Source of the DNA: Tritrichomonas musculus | Lineage: Eukaryota; Parabasalia; Tritrichomonadida; Tritrichomonadidae | Direction: 5' to 3' | Length of the DNA: 64,000 bases | NCBI GenBank assembly: GCA_039105265.1 | Contig: JAPFFF010000016.1 | Location: 2,542,001-2,606,000 of the forward strand | Shown: piece after piece, positions 1-9,948 of the stretch | Layout: each line of letters begins with the position of its first letter | Position numbering within the stretch: position 1 is the stretch's first letter | Notes under the pieces: generated by a model | Database searches by the model: none | The model's input: only the letters and a program-made list of their open reading frames with translations | Told to the model about the DNA's origin: nothing | Made by a program: the position numbers and the translations under genes

Positions 1-160
1 CTTTGTATGAAAGTTTATTTATTTGCTTGCCTAAAAAATAGGCAAAATTATGACTTTTTAGCAGAAGAATATGCAACATTAAATTAGTGATGGTAAATCC
101 TATTTTATCAATCTTTTTTATAGATTATAATGAAATTCCATGTATATCATATAAACATAT

Positions 161-1004
161 TTGAATTTACAATTAAACTCATTTGCTTATTATGAAGATA
201 AACATGTTTTACCACCAAATTTGAATTATGAGTCAGTTCTCAAAGAATCGATCAAATGTCATCACAAAGATGTTACAAAATACATCATTTACAATTTAAT
301 TGATGAAAAAGAACTCAAAGATAATATTGAAAATAAATATCATAATCTTTATGAATATTGTTTTAGATATTACAATTTTTGTTTCCTTCCAGAGAATGTA
401 AAGACGAAAAATTTGTTTTTTTATTTATGTGAATATGATCATTTCACACTTGTAAAACTTTATTCATATAATATGTTCTTGTTCTAAATAAAGTTATTTA
501 TATAATATAAATGCAAAAAATATATTTATAAAAATAATGTTTTAAATGAAATTCAAAAAAGTATTTAATTTATTGGATTATATTTTTTACACTTTAATGG
601 AATTCTTTCACAAGATTTTATAATACAGTATTGATTCGTTCGGCCCAACTAGGTCATTTCGAAATAGTTCGAGAATTAATATCACAAGAAAATTATGATA
701 TCAACATCAGAGACATTTTAATTATAAAATATTCATGAAGTCCAAATCTAGCATTTACATAAAATTTAAATATTAAATTATTCATGGAATTTTATTTGAA
801 TATTTAATGATACAGCATTGATTTTGGCAGCAAACAATGACCATTTAGAAATAGTTCGAGAATTAATATCACAAGAAAATATTGATATCAACATCAGAAA
901 CATTTTAATTATAAAATATTCATAATGTTCAAATCTAACATTTTCATAATATTTAAATATTCAATCATTTATGGAATTTTAATTGAACATTTAATTTTAC
1001 AGCA
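161..1004 (+). pseudogene. DUF3447/ankyrin-repeat protein remnant
   Basis: The first 108 codons (161-487; the opening codon is not ATG) resemble the end of the DUF3447 domain of the gene at 60118: both share an ECxxxSxKxHHxD-like stretch, a YNY/YNF segment before the pattern FLPEN or FPTEF, and LFFYLCEYDHFTLVKL against LYYLCKYDYFTLVEI. Beyond the stop at 487, two ankyrin-like pieces appear near 630-710 and 815-900, each containing EIVRELISQEN followed by DINI. They are separated by AT-rich spacers of about 100 bases that end in a pyrimidine-rich stretch and CAG. In this family such spacers are usually coding linkers between repeats; here they contain stops. I see no full-length frame, so this is a decayed host gene. 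Nothing recognisable lies in 1-160. Confidence 0.65.
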
Positions 1005-2042
1005 TTGATTTTGGCAAAAAGTCATTACCCTCCTCCACAACAACCATATTATCCACCTCCTCCACAGCAACCATATGCTCCACAAGATCCATATTACTCA
1101 CAGCCTCAACAACCATATTATCCACAGCCACAAGCTCCCACTCCAATATATAATCAACCTCAACCAACAAGTTATCAGTCTCCATATTCGTATTATGTTT
1201 TTAATCCCAATTCATTTACAGATACAAACAACCCTTGGACGGCCAACGTATGGCTCCAAAGCAGCTATTTCCCACAACAACCGATAACCGGTCAAACGCC
1301 GACAGAATTTTCCAAATTTCAATCCATCGAACAATTTCAAGAACTTAGGCACCATGCAACCGTTGAATCATCTCTCAAACAATTAAATGAACTAGCAACA
1401 GACCTTTCTACAATCGATCCTTCGATGTTCTCTCCAGAACCAGCATGCTGTTTCATTTGCTGCAACTCTTACACCAAGCCATCGTACCAGCTCTGAGTAG
1501 GTCCCATTAACGACGCTATAACAGTTGCTGCCAACCACAAATTTATGAATTACAAAGTATATTTCCTTCATAATCCACGATCTTCTCAATTCTTAAGTTT
1601 TTTGAAAGTTTTCCTTCAAAAAGTAACCCAATATCTAACCATTTATTACACTGGTCACGGTGCTCAGGTTAAGGACACTTCGGGAGACGAAGCCGACGGT
1701 TATGCTCACACAATACTACTAAACGACTGCTGCCACAGTGGAACAATTTGGGATATCCCTGAAAATCTTCAAGAGGAACAGTACTTCCCACCAAATATCC
1801 TCTCAATCTCTGCATCAACAGATAACCAAACAGCTAAGCAGTCAAGGATCCAGCAGAACAGCCAGGGAATCTTCACCTTCAACTTCTTCACTGTGATTAG
1901 TAACAACCCAGGAATTCTGATACAGGATGTGCAGAGGCTCTTGGACCCAGAATTAAGGAAGTTCAGCCAGCAGGTAGATATGTTTCCCACAAGGGCTGGC
2001 ATGCTCTACAAGCCTGTCTTCCCTCTGATGGGAGCTAATTAA
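1005..2042 (+). pseudogene. Metacaspase (peptidase C14) pseudogene
   Basis: A proline/glutamine/tyrosine-rich N-terminus (PPQQPYYPPPPQQP, about 60 residues) precedes a caspase-like fold, the layout of trichomonad and type I metacaspases. The fold starts at CCFICCNSY, is cut by an in-frame TGA at 1494-1496, and continues in the same frame with GPINDAITVA and YTGHGAQVKDTSGDEADGY. The catalytic His lies in YTGHGA and the catalytic Cys in NDCCHSGTIWD. The two motifs are separated by only about 20 residues where the family normally has a longer segment, so an internal deletion is likely as well as the stop. There is no ATG at the front: the frame runs in from an ankyrin remnant (ALILAKS), suggesting a recombination joint near 1019. 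Product: calcium-dependent Arg/Lys-specific cysteine peptidases in the family; this copy is very probably inactive. Confidence 0.85.
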
Positions 2043-2310
2043 TTATTTCATTTTGTATAAAATATATAAATTAATTAAATTGTTATAACTTTCTGTTTTA
2101 CAATTTTATATTGAGCTAAACATTCATAAGTATAATTATGAAGAAGAAAAAAAAAGAATGTCACAATTACAGACATTTTTTTCTCGTTGGGAAATAAATT
2201 TAATATATCATATTTAGACTTTAAAAACAAGAATCGGTTCTAGATATTCATGAAAAATCTGTCATTTCAATAAATGAATTCAAAAAGTTTGATAATGAAA
2301 AAAATTTTAA

Positions 2311-5227
2311 ATGATGATTTTCTTTATTCTCTCGTTTCTCTCTTTCCATCAAACAAAGCACTCGTTTGAAAAGGTAGGATTAACTCTCCTTCCTAAAAAA
2401 ACCGCATTATCAGTGACTCAATCACAGTGGTATTTTATTCGATATAAATCTAGCAAAGATATTAAAATGATTAAATCTCATTTACCACAAGTCAAGATAA
2501 CATCATTATCTTTTGACCAGAATTATTTAACTCTTTTCTTAACACCCAAAGAGGCGCAACAATTAAATTCATCAAAAATCTGTCCTTCAAGCACTCCCAA
2601 GAAATGAAACATTTATAATTTATGCACATTCATCTTTTAACTCTCCTCAATTTTCCAAAGTTATTTCTCATAATGGTCCATTTTATTTCATCAAAACATC
2701 TCAACCATCCAAAATTGAATCAGATCCATCTGTTCTTTCCATAAAACAAATTCCCCAAATGAATACTCTTAATCGTTGGACAACTGGCTTTTTACAATCT
2801 GGAGATGAGCAAATAGTCACCAAAAACGGTTTTTACACCTCCAATCGCAAATATAACGATAAAGGTCTTACTGGATCCAATATTATTGTTACATTGATTG
2901 ACAAAGGTGCAGATATGAACAATTGTTTATTCCGAGATCCATCTGTTCCAGCTCCATTCAATAAAACCGATTTTCGTCACAGAAAAGTTGTTCGTTATGA
3001 TCCATTCGTCGATGACTCTGATCAATATGCAGGACATGGAACTCATTGTGCAGGCATCATCGCAGGATCGACAGAAAGTTCCCCAATGAACCTCTACAAC
3101 GGTCATGCGCCAGATACCAAGCTCTATGTTGCAGATATCGGCGAAGATGAAGAAGATAACGTTAAAGTTGACTTATCAGCATTCTTCGATATCATTGAAC
3201 AATCAAAAATTTTGAATTCAAAGATCATCTCTTGCAGCTGGGGTTCAAACTTGACAGTTCCCGAATTGACAGCCATTTTCGACCTCATGTGCTACGATGA
3301 TCCGTCTCAACTTTACGTCTTTGCAGCTGGAAACGACGGTTTGCATTATTCGGTCGGATCCCCAGGGAATTCAAAGAACGTTTTAACGGTCGCCGCGTCA
3401 TATCCTACGAAATCATTCTTCCTCAGCTACTACCCACTCAATCTTATACAATTGAGAAGTAACGATCAAGTTTTGAATGCAACCTCTCAAAATGCATTCA
3501 ATGCAATGACCAAATATCAACTCAATTGGTTCGATAACATTGAAGTTGTCAACTATGACGAGACTGATTCAGATGGTCAAAATCTTTACCTTAATAAAGC
3601 GGTTATTGTTTCTGAGATGAAACAAAATTTGAATAGCGTATTTGACCTTTTGGTCAAATTCAAGGCCAAGTTGGCAATTGTTTATGATGATGTCAACGCC
3701 ACTCACGACGAGTTGGTCGTTCTCTCTGTCAAATCTATTGATAAAGAATTCTTCCACACTCACAACGTTGTAAACCTTTCAATTGACACCATTCGAAAAG
3801 CCAACAACGTAACCGTTGCACCATTTTCATCACAAGGTCCATCCCTTAATGGAAACAGAAAGCCAGACGTAATGGCGCCAGGCTTCTTCATCTCATCTGC
3901 AGGGAATCATCCATTCCAAGATGAATGCGAGGTCGAGAACTCAATCCTCGAGATGTCTGGCACATCGATGGCAACACCAGCTGTCTCAGGCTCTCTGGCA
4001 CTCATCTATCAGTACCTTAACGAGTCACACCATCGACTTCCTTATGAGAAAACAAAGAACATCACATCGCCACTCCTTCGTGCGTTTGCAATTGCAGCCT
4101 CTGGCAGCACTTCGAACAATGCTGAAGGCTTCGGCAACATCAATCTCAGCCGCATTCTGATCTACCCAGACGATGCTGAGTTCAATGGAAGAGGTCTTCG
4201 TTTCAGGTCAGGAGAAATTAGTTCAAACGAGCATCTTTCCTTTACTATAAAGACAACTTCAATTGGACCTCTATCGTTCTCTCTTGCATGGATTGATTTG
4301 CCACTCAACGCAGATTCTGTTGTGCCACTTTTTGCATACCTCGACATGTTCGTTATCGGACCAAATGGTGAAGTGATCGAATGTGAAGAGCAATTTGCGA
4401 CAACAAAGAAGATTGTCATTGAGAACGCTCAACCAAGAACTTACGAGTTAAGAATCAGATCAAATACAATACATGAAATCGAGGAGAACGTTTATTACGG
4501 TATCGTTATTGTTGGTTCTTTTGAACACCTTGACTTTGAATTGAATCCAAGTGTTCTAGAGATTTAAAGACCATCAAATTGTGCCTCAAAGTGTCAATCA
4601 ACATGTGATACATCTAGTGCTCTTTGTGTCTGTGATAAGTTCCATACTGGAACTTTTTGTGAGCTCGACATTGAAAAAGTGGAAGAGAACAAGTATTCAT
4701 TCAAAAAGCTCCAAAATAGACAGTTCTGGTACATGCATTTCGACTTGACTGAATACATGAAGAGGAGTAAAAAAGAAATTATAAAGTTGGCCGTTTACGT
4801 TGACATAAAAGTGTCAGCTAGAGGTGAAGGAATGATCCGTTATTTCGTCAACGCGGAAAATTCGGTCAGACTCTCAATTCCGAGATATTTGATCGCTTTA
4901 CAAGACGAGGTTTCTTCAACATTCCAGATTCCTTTGGAAAACTTCATTGAAAATGGCGGTTTTTATTTCACTGCTTTCAATGACGTTTATTCTGAAGCAA
5001 CTCTCCATTTGAAGTGGAATGTAAAAGATACAAGAAACTTGCTAGATCAAGTAACACATTCTAAGTGGTTCAAAATAGTGCTCATTACTTTGATCGTTGT
5101 GTTATCCCTCTCAATTGTCGTAGCTATCGTTGTCTTGATTGTTTGGTACGTCAAGTATAAGAAGAGAAGGCACCGAAAGCACCATCATGAAGAAAACACC
5201 AATCCAACTGAAGATACGAAGATATGA
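2311..5227 (+). pseudogene. Subtilisin-like serine protease (S8), membrane-anchored, disrupted
   Basis: A signal-peptide-like start (MMIFFILSFLSFHQTKHS) opens a 98-codon frame ending at 2607. The rest continues in another frame from about 2582 to 4567, so there is one frameshift near 2570-2585. The peptidase domain has the full S8 set: Asp in VTLIDKGADM, His in GHGTHCAGIIAG, oxyanion Asn in FAAGNDG and Ser in SGTSMATPAVSG, with a long insertion between the Asn and Ser motifs. A TAA at 4565-4567 stops this frame, but the same frame continues directly with a cysteine-rich EGF-like module (CASKCQSTCDT, CVCDKFHTGTFCE), a globular region, one membrane helix (about 5075-5155) and a basic tail. The family is secreted or surface-bound in trichomonads. 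With two lesions it is probably a pseudogene. If only the stop were real, a soluble, unanchored protease would result. Confidence 0.85.
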
Positions 5228-5430
5228 AGGTTTTTTTTTATCTTTACTCATTGAATCCAAGTGGAATTTCAAAAAGATTGAGTTTTTTAACTACATTATT
5301 TCAAAGCATCGTTTAAATAAATTTTAGCAAGTTCTTTTCAGGTCATTAATAACAAATATTAATTAAAAAAATATTAAATATGCCGAACTGCCTCCATTAC
5401 AGTGTTCATGGGCTGCCCAACGATAGCTGT

Positions 5431-5452
5431 CCGGGCAAATTGTTTTGCCCGG
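5431..5452. other. GC-rich perfect hairpin
   Basis: CCGGGCAAA and TTTGCCCGG form a 9-bp perfect stem with a 4-base loop, inside an unusually GC-rich patch (about 5380-5465) in very AT-rich surroundings. It lies about 200 bases past the protease stop. It could be an end of a lost element or an RNA hairpin; no function can be assigned. The rest of 5228-5823 shows nothing convincing. Confidence 0.45.
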
Positions 5453-5823
5453 GGCGGGAAATGCATTCCTATTGGATACTATCAATGAGAAAAAAATTAT
5501 TTTTTTTATTATTTTTGAAATAAAATTAGAGCAATATTTCAAATTTTATCTTTTAAATAACATTGTTCCAAGTCAAATTGAAGATGATAGAATATTTGTA
5601 ATTTATGCATGTATTCCAATATCAATTCCAGAATATTATAAGATATTACAAGCTTTCATCAAAATCAGATTTCTTTTTTCTCAATTATTGACTTATTTCA
5701 TGTCTTATGATAATTCTCATTGTTAAAAATGAATCAATATGGAGAATCAAAGTACTGAATGATACGGAAACTCACTTCTTCCAGTTTGGCTACCAAAGTC
5801 GCTTCTTCCACTTTTAACCACTA

Positions 5824-6207
5824 TTAACTACTATTTGCGAGTATCAGTAGTACTAAAAAATAGTATCTGCTAATAATTCTTGATGTACGTTGACTAGGTT
5901 GTGGATTGTAATAGTGAGTTTGGTATGTATTACTTGGTAGCTCTTCTGTTTTGGATGTTACCGATTTAGCAATGTTGCAGAGTTTGCCATTACGTTTCGA
6001 GAACCTCTTGTTATCTTGTGGTATATCCTCATTTAGAGTCCTTGTATCAAGCTTACTTGCATTAGGATTACATCTAAACAGTGTATTGAGTGTCTTGTAG
6101 TCTTGTTTTGATACCAATTCTGCAATCTCTCGCTTAATCACACCTAAATCACTCTTTGAGTATAGCTCTTCCAAACTAACACTATTGTTCTTGCTCATTT
6201 GGAACAT
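5824..6207 (-). CDS. Hypothetical protein, 127 aa, possibly element-borne
   Basis: Open frame with an ATG at 6207 (MFQMSKNNSVSLEEL) and a hydrophobic C-terminal end. I do not recognise a family. Its middle (REIAELVSKQDYKTLNTL, then a CNPNA segment and RFSKRN) resembles in order the minus-strand fragment at 28905-29168 (GELIKRNEIKALRKLIKNNP, then KFTKRN), which lies in the mobile-element region. This suggests a shared, possibly element-borne protein family. An imperfect inverted repeat (6229-6253) lies just upstream of the start. Base composition is less AT-rich than the flanks, favouring real coding origin. Whether it is expressed is unknown. Confidence 0.35.
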   Translation of the reverse strand: MFQMSKNNSVSLEELYSKSDLGVIKREIAELVSKQDYKTLNTLFRCNPNASKLDTRTLNEDIPQDNKRFSKRNGKLCNIAKSVTSKTEELPSNTYQTHYYNPQPSQRTSRIISRYYFLVLLILANSS

Positions 6208-6228
6208 GAAGTAGTATGCGATTATGGC

Positions 6229-6253
6229 GATTTTCGACCTTCGGTCAAAAATC
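6229..6253. repeat. Short inverted repeat upstream of the small ORF
   Basis: GATTTTCGACC and GGTCAAAAATC are 11-base arms with one mismatch and a 3-base spacer. They lie about 20 bases upstream of the minus-strand ORF starting at 6207. This could be a regulatory hairpin or an element end; no direct evidence decides. Confidence 0.3.
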
Positions 6254-7716
6254 TTACATAATCAAATTAAGAGCAAATTTCACGCCATAATTTACAGCAA
6301 ACAAATAATGATAATATTGATGATTCATTTTCATCTTGCTATTATTTTGTCTCACGTAATAAATAAAAGATCCTGGATATCAATGCATTCAATCTTATTT
6401 ATAACAACAGAATTATGCTACCAAAATTAGGATTATTTTAAGAGTAAACGAATTAAATTAAAGAAAAATTAAAGACAATTAAGTATAAAAAGTAGGTTTG
6501 AGTGAGAAAATGTAGGGTAATCGTATTTTTCTACACCACTTTTTGAAAACTTTTTAACTTTTTGAATACTTTTTTTTACATTTTTATTCAATTTTTGCTA
6601 AAAAATGCATAAATATATAGTTTAAATAGCTTCCCGATTCATCCAGCAATTCATAGTAAGTCTACTCATGGAAAGTAAATAACCGCCATCTTAAGGTGAA
6701 ATTTGACTTACTATGTTAAGAAAATTAACCAAAAAAATCGGAAATTTAAATTTTTCCTTAAAATTATAACTATTTGCTTTTTTTGATATAATTTTTTTAT
6801 TTTTACATAATTTTTCAGGAATATACGCACCAGTGATCACCACGGGGCTGCGCGAAGCCGAAAACTTTTTTTTACATTTTTTATTCAATTTTTTGCTAAT
6901 TTAAACAAATATTTTTATAGAGGCATGTCAACCAAAATTCTACTCGATAAATTTTTTTGAAAATGATAATTTAAGATTTAAATGATGTATATTAAAACTT
7001 TTCCTCTTGAGCAAACGAAAACTTCTATACAGTTTTTAGTTTTCATTCAAATCATCATTTTTAACTCAATATCTTCAATTCAAAAAGTAGATATATTCAA
7101 ATTTGATATATTGAAAAATGAATTCTCTTTCATTTTTGATAAGATCGTGATTGAATACCATTTCAATTTGAGAGAATTTATATTGAATAGCTTTTCAATT
7201 TGAGAGAAGGTTAATTGAATAGTCTTTCAATTTGAGAAGAATAAATAAGTTTTATTTATAACTTGGAAATTGAATTATCAAAAATTTATTTTATGATATA
7301 AATATACTTAAATATTAATTATGAATTTATAAAAGTAATTATATTTGCATGTCACAAAAAATTTAAAATAAATATTTTAAAATATTTTATTTTGTTTTTA
7401 CAAAGTAGGTAAAATCATTATTTGATTTATAATAAAGAAGTATATAATTTTTATTAATCAAAAAAATAAATTTCTGCTCTAATATTCTCAAATATTTATT
7501 TAAAATATAATTATTTGAAAAAGTTCGATCGGTAAATATAAAAAATGATTTATTTCAAAATTTTTTTTATATAATTTTAAAGTAAAATGAAATGAATTTA
7601 TCATAAGTTCTATAAATTCTCTAAAAATCATATTTTGAGCACTAATTATATTTTATTTTTTCAATGAACTATCAATTGAATTGAAAGTATAATATTAGTG
7701 TATATTGAAACGTATA

Positions 7717-8110
7717 TAGCAAAAATCACATGATGTGAAACTTTTTTTGAAAGATAATATTCACCTTAAGGTAAAACAAAATTTTAAACGTAATCAACAA
7801 AATGCTACTTGGAATTTCTTAGTTTGCTTGCATTGGAGATAGTTTTACGCCTCAAACACCAAGAATGCATCCTAGTTCACTCAAAGAAGTAATTTAAAAG
7901 AGAGGTGACTTCCCAAAATTACGGAAATTAAAGCCATTTTTTTGGTAATTTAGGTGGTCCTTTTTCTTTTAAACCCACTTTTTGTGAGAAATCACATGAA
8001 GTGAAAAAAAACTGCTATTTAAATACAAAATATTTCTATTCTTTTTAATGAAAAAGTTATAAAATTTTTGTTTTTAATTCAATATTTTTCACATCACGTG
8101 ATTACTGCTA
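7717..8110. mobile_element. Small TA-flanked inverted-repeat element (MITE-like)
   Basis: Imperfect terminal inverted repeats of about 23 bp begin TAGCAAAAATCACATGATG on the left and, read inward, TAGCAGTAATCACGTGATG on the right. Both ends are flanked by TA (7715-7716 and 8111-8112). The element is 394 bp and has no ORF. A further partial copy of the end motif (AATCACATGAAGTGAA) lies inside, near 7990. Size, TIRs and TA target suit a non-autonomous Tc1/mariner-type MITE. Confidence 0.55.
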
Positions 8111-8523
8111 TAAAAGAAAATCCCAATATAATTATTAAAATGGCTGTTTTATTTTGATTAAAAAATGAAATATGATTAGTATCACAGCTTTTTGAAAATA
8201 AGACGTTTTATGTTTAGATATTTAAAAAACGTATAGAGTAATCATAAAAACCATTAGTAATTTGTTAATATTATTAAGTTATAAATGTAAAGAATCGTGG
8301 ATCTTATATTTCTATAGAGTAGATAAAATGAAAAATCAAAATTGATATTTTTTACCTAAAAACTATTAATTTTTATTATATAAACTAAATAATTGGATTC
8401 CAAAGATCATAAATGCATTCTTCTTTTTTATATTAATCTTTTATAACTGGACTTATCTAATTTTCTACTTTCACTTTTTGAGAGCTTTTTTTTGGTTGAT
8501 ATGCCTCTATTTTTATGAAATTT

Positions 8524-8737
8524 AAACCAAATACATTTTTATAGAAATGCTTTATGAACAAGTAACGAAAATCTGCTTTTATATATTAATATAAACATTT
8601 CATAATTTTTTGATAATATATATAAATCAATTGTTATGTGTGCGCTAAGTTAAAATGGCTCTATTATAATATTGAATAAAAAAATTTTATTCTTCAAACT
8701 TGTTCATAAAGCATTTCTATAAAAATGTATTTGGTTT
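8524..8737. repeat. Perfect 40-bp inverted repeat with 134-bp spacer
   Basis: The arms 8524-8563 and 8698-8737 are exact reverse complements; the left arm begins AAACCAAATACATTTTTATA. A perfect match over 40 bp implies recent origin or active maintenance. No ORF is present and no target-site duplication is obvious. Most likely a short non-autonomous element or a foldback. Confidence 0.6.
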
Positions 8738-9328
8738 TGGGATTATTTTTCCGTGGTATTACCTGGCTATGGGTTTATGAGTCGATGGATTTTCTGGATA
8801 TGTGATTATCTGAATTTTCATTGAGCCATTGAAGGTCTCTACATGCTTATATTACAGTTAAAAAATTAATTTGAAGCTGAGAAAATTGATAAAAATGAGC
8901 CAGTAGTAAAATAATAAACGTAATTATGGTAATATGCCAAATTGTCAAATTTTTTTTTGTAGATCATAGTTATTTTCGTTTTACAGTTATTATAGAGATT
9001 AGTATTTACGAATTTGAGATGTTTGGTCAATCAAAATGGAAAGAGTTTATTTGATCCATCGTTATTTTCTGCCCACTTTTTCTGAAATAAACTTTTTGAA
9101 TTTTGTCAAAATTAACTTTTTGATATAATTCAATATGTTCATTGAAATTAATGCCTTGATAGTTAAATTTCATTCAAAATATTTTTTTTTCTATAAACTC
9201 ATATAAAAAGTTATCTAAAAATAGAATATAAATATCTTGTTTAAAAAAGTAATTTTTTAAAAAAATAGTTCAAAAAGTTATTCATAATATTATGAATTTT
9301 ACCTCTCATTTTAAATAAAAAAAAAATT

Positions 9329-9400
9329 TTCTCTTGGGAGGAATCGAACCTCCATCCCGGGATTCAAAGTCCCATATGATAACCACTACACCACAAGAGA
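9329..9400 (-). tRNA. tRNA-Gln (anticodon TTG)
   Basis: Read on the minus strand, the acceptor arms TCTCTTG and CAAGAGA pair perfectly. The D-arm reads GTGTAGTGGTTATCA, the anticodon stem GGGA/TCCC encloses the loop CTTTGAA with anticodon TTG, and the T-loop is GTTCGATTC. Internal box A and box B are intact and the discriminator is A. A T-run follows on the transcribed strand, as expected for RNA polymerase III termination. No intron and no encoded CCA. It is identical in sequence to the gene at 59844. Confidence 0.93.
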
Positions 9401-9948
9401 TTTCATATTCAGAATGAAATTGATATTGAAACTTTTAAAAAAACTTTCTTTTTTCAATTTCTTTCCAAATAACATGATCATCAATATTTTGAAATCATCA
9501 TTGGTAACTATGTTCTAAATGATTTGTTTTAATAAAAACTATCATAATGCTCAAATTCACTATTTATTTATTTATTTATATTTGTACGTTATAAGTTATG
9601 ATGTCAATTCTATTAATATAGTAATTATATGTAAATATACTGAGTAAGTTTGCATCAATTCTTAGTTGATGATGTTTAGATGACGATTTATTAAATAAAA
9701 AATCATAATTTTTTAAAGAAAGTCTTTCAATATTTCAAAAACAAATCAATTATTAAGAATTTTCCCTGAAAAGAATAGAAATAATCTTTTTTTTTTTTTA
9801 TGAATTTATGTACGATATACCTAAAATCCAAATCTTTCGATAGTATATTCAATTTTGAGAGCTGAAACTTTCAAAGATTTGAAAGGTTTTGAATAACTTT
9901 GAATAAATTTGTATAGATTTGAATATTTTATATTCAATTTTTGTATAT

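Larger units (their letters stand above)
6431..9328. other. Long AT-rich non-coding stretch
   Basis: I see no convincing gene in this 2.9 kb. It has two clear inverted-repeat units (7717-8110 and 8524-8737, listed separately), many copies of the short motif CTTTTTGA and its complement, and a small GC-rich island near 6838-6862 (CACGGGGCTGCGCGAAGCC). Short ORFs here have AT-driven composition and no recognisable motifs. Confidence 0.6.

Noticed and set aside
5445-5726. 93-codon plus-strand frame after the GC hairpin
   Set aside because: AT-driven Ile/Phe-rich text, no homology I can recognise, no Inr.
6691-7203. Short frames on both strands in the 6.7-7.2 kb spacer
   Set aside because: Lys/Asn/Phe/Ile-rich composition expected from A/T runs; no supporting signals.
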